This document shows, piece after piece, positions 7,004 to 10,059 of a stretch of 10,059 bases of DNA (the first letter of the stretch is position 1; each line of letters begins with the position of its first letter). Under the pieces are notes generated by a model. The model was not told the origin of the DNA and made no database searches. It saw nothing but the letters and a program-made list of their open reading frames with translations. Source of the stretch: Pelagophyceae sp. CCMP2097 (taxonomy: Eukaryota > Sar > Pelagophyceae); the NCBI GenBank assembly GCA_026770575.1, contig MU657192.1, forward strand, positions 258,615 to 268,673, read 5' to 3'. Position numbers and translations under genes: made by a program.

Positions 7004-7462
7004 CAGAAACACCAACATTTGCATTCCGGGCTAGCGCTGTTGTTGCAATGTCACTATGCGGACGGCCTCTCGAAAAGGGACCTCAAGGGCGACTTACGGT
7101 TGCGCAGGCTCATCAGACGCTCTTCGCTTTTGAAACTGGTCGACGGACGTTCGCACCAACCCAGGCTGAAGAGTCCACTGCCACGAGTCCGAGGTTAGTC
7201 GAAGAGCAGAAGCGTCCCGCGCGCGGGCCGCGGGCCCTCGGGCGCCCTTGGCGCGGGCGCGGGCCTCCCGGCCTTTCATGAGTGTCGCCTCTGCGGTTCT
7301 GCGGCGGGCGGCGTGCGAAGGTCCGGCCAAGTTTTCCGACAGGCGCGTGCGGGGTGTGTTCCGAACTTTGGTTGCACGTTTCCATTCAGAGCCACTAGCA
7401 CCTGCACCGTCAGTTTTCAGCGACCTCACAAACCTCGTTCTCAACTCCACTCTCCGGTCACC
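7004..7462. other. Intergenic region between EF-hand gene and carbonic anhydrase
   Basis: This 459-bp stretch should hold the 3' end of the EF-hand transcript and the promoter and 5' leader of the carbonic anhydrase. No AATAAA signal follows the TAA at 7001, and no TATA box precedes 7463. The last 70 bp are C/T-rich with little G (CAACTCCACTCTCC), as in a 5' UTR, and end GGTCACC before the ATG. A GC-rich block at 7215-7275 can fold back on itself. Open frames on both strands look non-coding. Confidence 0.45.
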
Positions 7463-9150
7463 ATGCGCACCATGCTCGCCCTGGTCACGGTCGCGGCGGC
7501 CATGGCGCCGCCGAAGCCGCCGCAGCGCATGGTCGAGGGCACGCGGCTGGACATCAAGGCGGACAAGTCTCTGGACACGGTCTTCAAAAACAACCGCGCT
7601 TGGGTACGTCCCCAGACGTTCCCAGAGACACACCGGACGGGTTGGGGAGACGCAGAGACATCCCGGCGAGAAACCGAGACCGACGGAGATGCGCCTCGCA
7701 CTCGTGTTCGCCCCTTGCTTGCTGCCCGCGGTCGCGTCCCGCTCGCTCGCAAGCCTTTCACCCGCTTTCTTCCAGGTGGAAAAGTCCGTCGAGGCCGACG
7801 CCAACTACTTCTCGCGCTTCCGCGAGGGCCAGAACCCGCAGATCTTGTGGGTCGGCTGCTCCGATGTAAGTCCCCTTGACGCTCGCGTCTCGCGGCCCGT
7901 CGCCCACCAAAGGCTTCCGTCGCCCACCAATTGCCTAGGCGCGCGTCCCGGCCAACCGGCTGATGGGCCTCGACGTCGGCGACGTCTTCGTCGTCCGCAA
8001 CATCGCCAACCAGGTGCGTTTTTGTCTGCCTTTTGAGGACGGTGGTCGACTCTCCGACCGTAGGTCCTCAACACGGACATGTCCATGATGTCCGTCGTCC
8101 AGTACGCCGTCAACGTCCTCCAGATCCCGCACATCATCGTCTGCGGCCACTACGACTGCGGCGGTGCGTTTGTTTTAAAATACCATAAAATACCCCAACA
8201 CGCCCTCAAGGCGTGCGCGCTTCCATGCAGAACGTCGACCACACGCCCCCCCTGGAGAACTGGCTGCGCAACATCCGCGACACGTACCGCCTCCACCGCG
8301 CCGAACTGGACGGCATCGTCGACATCACCGCGCGTCAACGCCGCCTCGTCGAGTTAAACGTAGTCGAGCAGTGCATCTCGCTCTTCAAGACCGGCGTCGT
8401 CCAGCGCCGCCGCTGCGAATCGTACTGCTCCGAGGACTCGGACTACACGGAGCCGCGCATCCACGCCATGGTCTACGACCCCGTCACCGGTGCGCCTTCT
8501 TTGCCCGAGGGCTCTTCTTTTTCGGAATTCACCCGCTCCCTTTAGGCTTCCTGAACCAAGTCCCGATGGACTTCCCGAAGATCTTCAACGAGCTGAAGGG
8601 CATTTACAACCTCTACGAGCCCGCTTACTCGCGTGAGGAGACGCAGGAAATGGCGAAGAAACCCGCAGAGGCAAAGGCCCAGCCCGTGGAAACGATGGCG
8701 CCCGTGGACACGATGGCGCCCGTGGAAACGAAGGACTTCTGGAAGGCGGCCCCGACGCCAACGCCCGTGGCGGAGGCGGCCCAGCCCGTGGAAACGAAAG
8801 CTGCAAAGCCCGTGGAAATGGAAACGACGGTTAAGCCCGTAGAAATGGAAACGGTGGCTGCCAAGCCCGTGGCTGCTGCGGCCAAGCCCGTGGCTCCCGT
8901 GGCTGCGGCCAAGCCCGTGGCTGCTGCGGCCAAGCCCGTGGCTGCCGCGGCCAAGCCCGTGGCTGCTGCGGCCAAGCCCGTGGCTGCCGCGGCCAAGCCC
9001 GTGGCTGCCGCGGCCAAGCCCGTGGCTGCGGCCAAGCCCGCGGCTCAGGCTCAGGCCAAGCCCGAGGCTGCGGCCAAGCCTGCCGCCGCTGCCAAGCCCG
9101 CGGAGACGAAACCCAAGGAGGACAAACCCAAGCCCTCGTTTTACTTCTGA
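7463..9150 (+). CDS. Beta-carbonic anhydrase with long KPVAAAA-repeat tail
   Basis: It catalyses reversible hydration of CO2 to bicarbonate at a zinc site. Six exons (7463-7603, 7776-7865, 7939-8013, 8064-8163, 8211-8489, 8546-9150) join in phase to about 429 residues; introns are 172, 73, 50, 47 and 56 bp, all GT-AG. Catalytic residues are complete: zinc ligands Cys75 (GCSDARV), His131 and Cys134 (CGHYDCGGV), with the Asp77-Arg79 dyad; Ala78 replaces the usual Ser. [29 protein letters not shown] and VQRRR are typical of the plant/bacterial-like type. The catalytic domain ends near residue 265 (IYNLYEPAY). The last ~165 residues are low complexity: PVE(T/M) units, six KPVAAAA units, then a Lys/Pro end KPKPSFYF. 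The start, in CACC-ATG context, opens a hydrophobic [17 protein letters not shown]. That resembles a signal peptide followed by an ASAFAP-like plastid motif with Met for Phe, so export or plastid targeting is possible. Confidence 0.93.
8863..9033 (+). repeat. 21-bp coding minisatellite in carbonic anhydrase tail
   Basis: Six units of 21 bp (AAGCCCGTGGCTGCYGCGGC plus C) encode KPVAAAA at 8863, 8911, 8932, 8953, 8974 and 8995. A 27-bp variant (8884-8910) and an 18-bp variant (9016-9033) are also present. Copies differ mainly at one synonymous base (GCT GCT versus GCT GCC), so the array is recent or homogenised. The length is a multiple of 3, unlike the intronic arrays, so copy number can change without frame loss. 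Confidence 0.95.
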
Positions 9151-9179
9151 AAAGTATCTAAGGAAAATATTATGACTAG

Positions 9180-9499
9180 GCGTGCCCGCGTTCGCGGTGG
9201 AGGAGGGCTCGGTGAAGGCGGCGGCGGACAAGGCCGTGGCGGAGGTTGAAGAGCCGGTGAAGGCCGTGGTGAAGAAGGAGCCCAAGGAGATGCCGCTGCC
9301 CTCCGTGAAACGCGAGGCGCCGCCGACGGCGCAGTCGCCCGCGCCGCCGCCGGCCAACTCCGTGCCGCCCGCCGACGCCACCTACACGACCGAGGCGTTC
9401 AACATGCCGCCCGCCGCGTACAGCGACGAGAAGGCCAAGGAGGAGGGCAACACGGACGGCCCGCGCGGCTTCCGGCGCATCCTCAAGGCCATCTTCTGA
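9180..9499 (+). CDS. Lys/Ala/Pro/Val-rich ORF, possible alternative last exon of the carbonic anhydrase
   Basis: An open frame from just after a good acceptor (GACTAG at 9174-9179) to TGA at 9497-9499, about 105 residues: VPAFAVEEGSVKAAADKAVA, then EEPVKAVVKKEPKE, a Pro-rich middle, and a basic end GFRRILKAIF. It has no in-frame ATG at its start, which suggests an internal or terminal exon. Its composition (VK, PVK, AAPP) resembles the carbonic anhydrase tail, which stops only 29 bp upstream. A GT-AG pair at 9154-9179 would give a 26-bp intron, but it follows the TGA, so joining would need a different donor. Options are an alternative 3' exon, a separate small gene, or a tail cut by a recent stop. 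No domain is recognised. Confidence 0.45.
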
Positions 9500-9667
9500 G
9501 ATGGCTTGGCCGCAGCCACGGCCTTTGTAAAAAGGCCCTTTGTATAAGCTCCCCTCGGTGAAGACGTGCTGGCGGTCGTCAAGACGTGCATGATGTCTGC
9601 AGACGCGACGTGCGGGTGTGCGGGTGTTCGGTGTGTGACGCCCCCTCGCGTTGCTCCCCCCCCCAAG
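9500..9667. other. Convergent intergenic region with 3' hairpin
   Basis: GGCCTTT (9520-9526) pairs with AAAGGCC (9531-9537) around a GTAA tetraloop, 20 nt after the TGA at 9497-9499. A second CCCTTTGTATAAG copy follows at once. The position suits RNA 3'-end structure for the plus-strand transcript, but no AATAAA is seen. The right half has long C and T runs (about 9655-9685) at the boundary with the minus-strand gene; these are homopolymers prone to sequencing error. Confidence 0.4.
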
Positions 9668-10059
9668 CCGCTCTTTTTTTTTCGCTTTTCGAGGGCGCAT
9701 TGCCTGTTCTTTTCGATTTTCGCGCGGAGTTCGTCGTTGAGCGGCGGCTTCGGCGGCGGCCGAGGATTCTCGTTGGCGGGCGGCGGTTGTGGCGCTGTCC
9801 GCTGCGGTGTCGGTACATCGTGCCGCGGTGGTGCGGAGGGTTGCGGCGGCGCGTTGTTCTTCGCGTACTTCTTCGCTAGGGCTTTTCGTTTGTTTATTTC
9901 GGTTCGCGCGCGCTGTTCGCAGGTGATCGCCGGCTGCGCCGTCTCGTTGGCAGACCGCGGCGGCGCGGCGGGCTGCGGCGCGGTGGGCTGAAGCGCGGCG
10001 TGTTTTGCGTAAAACTGCGCCACGGCCGGATGCGCGGCGATCGCGGCGTTGCTAGTGAG
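9668..10059 (-). CDS. Protein with two RPA-binding-like (SMARCAL1/XPA-type) motifs, partial at right edge
   Basis: The frame is open from the right edge, reading LTSNAAIAAHPAVAQFYAKH, so the start lies outside the window. Two similar basic helices follow: ITCEQRARTEINKRKALAKK at about 9927-9868 and LNDELRAKIEKNRQCALEKR at about 9741-9682. Proline/asparagine-rich linkers separate them (QPSAPPRHDVPTP, PPANENPRPPPKPP). The pattern L-x-x-EQR-x-R-I-E-x-N-(R/K)-x-x-AL-x-(R/K)-(R/K) is the short helix by which SMARCAL1, XPA and similar DNA repair proteins bind RPA. In algae it often repeats near the N-terminus of helicases and nucleases. The frame stays open past a poly-A/poly-G tract to 9382, but that part overlaps the plus-strand ORF and looks non-coding. 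The real exon end is probably near 9668. The family is inferred from the motif only. Confidence 0.5.

Noticed and set aside
7094..7804. 236-codon minus-strand ORF across the carbonic anhydrase promoter and first exon
   Set aside because: It covers real exon 1 in antisense, has no motif and is Arg/Ala-rich from base composition.
8542..9381. 279-codon minus-strand ORF rich in Gly, His, Leu and Arg
   Set aside because: It is the antisense shadow of the carbonic anhydrase tail repeat; its HGLGR repeat is the complement of the KPVAAAA codons.

Overview
The window is GC-rich nuclear DNA from a eukaryote, most likely a photosynthetic protist. The coding parts are short exons separated by small introns of about 45 to 170 bp, usually with donors GTGCGT, GTAAGT or GTACGT and acceptors AG|G. 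There are no bacterial-style operons. A beta-carbonic anhydrase, a flagellar-style HU/EF-hand protein and a MYND zinc finger, with this base composition, suggest a stramenopile microalga of the pelagophyte (Aureococcus-like) kind. That placement is inference. All gene models were built by eye from reading frame, splice-site phase and family resemblance.

Layout. Positions 1-980 hold no convincing gene. They carry short direct and inverted repeats, two tandem copies of a tRNA T-arm (3' half), and two foldable inverted repeats; this is probably tRNA-derived mobile or degenerate sequence. At 986-1099 (minus) is the first exon of a MYND zinc-finger protein whose last metal-binding pair is not found. 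About 237 bp away, in the opposite direction, begins a long plus-strand gene. Exons between 1337 and 2658 encode CCDC81-like HU-fold segments. Exons between 4456 and 7003 encode EF-hands of the calcyphosin-like kind and a Ser-rich tail. Splice phases allow the two blocks to be one gene, interrupted by a 1.8 kb intron filled with a 14-bp minisatellite and a 1.3 kb intron filled with a 13-bp minisatellite that looks related but inverted.

Downstream, 7463-9150 is a complete six-exon beta-carbonic anhydrase. It has all zinc ligands, a short hydrophobic N-terminus, and an unusual C-terminal tail of about 165 residues built on KPVAAAA repeats. A further plus-strand ORF of similar composition (9180-9499) follows directly and may be an alternative last exon. 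From the right edge a minus-strand gene enters (to about 9668); it carries two copies of a motif resembling the RPA-binding helix of SMARCAL1/XPA-type repair proteins. It converges on the carbonic anhydrase gene.

The genes do not form an obvious pathway. The carbonic anhydrase would supply or interconvert CO2 and bicarbonate, possibly in a carbon-concentrating mechanism. The HU/EF-hand protein resembles ciliary, calcium-responsive proteins. The most unusual features are the repeat-rich introns, probable GC-AG splice sites, and the repetitive tail of the carbonic anhydrase.
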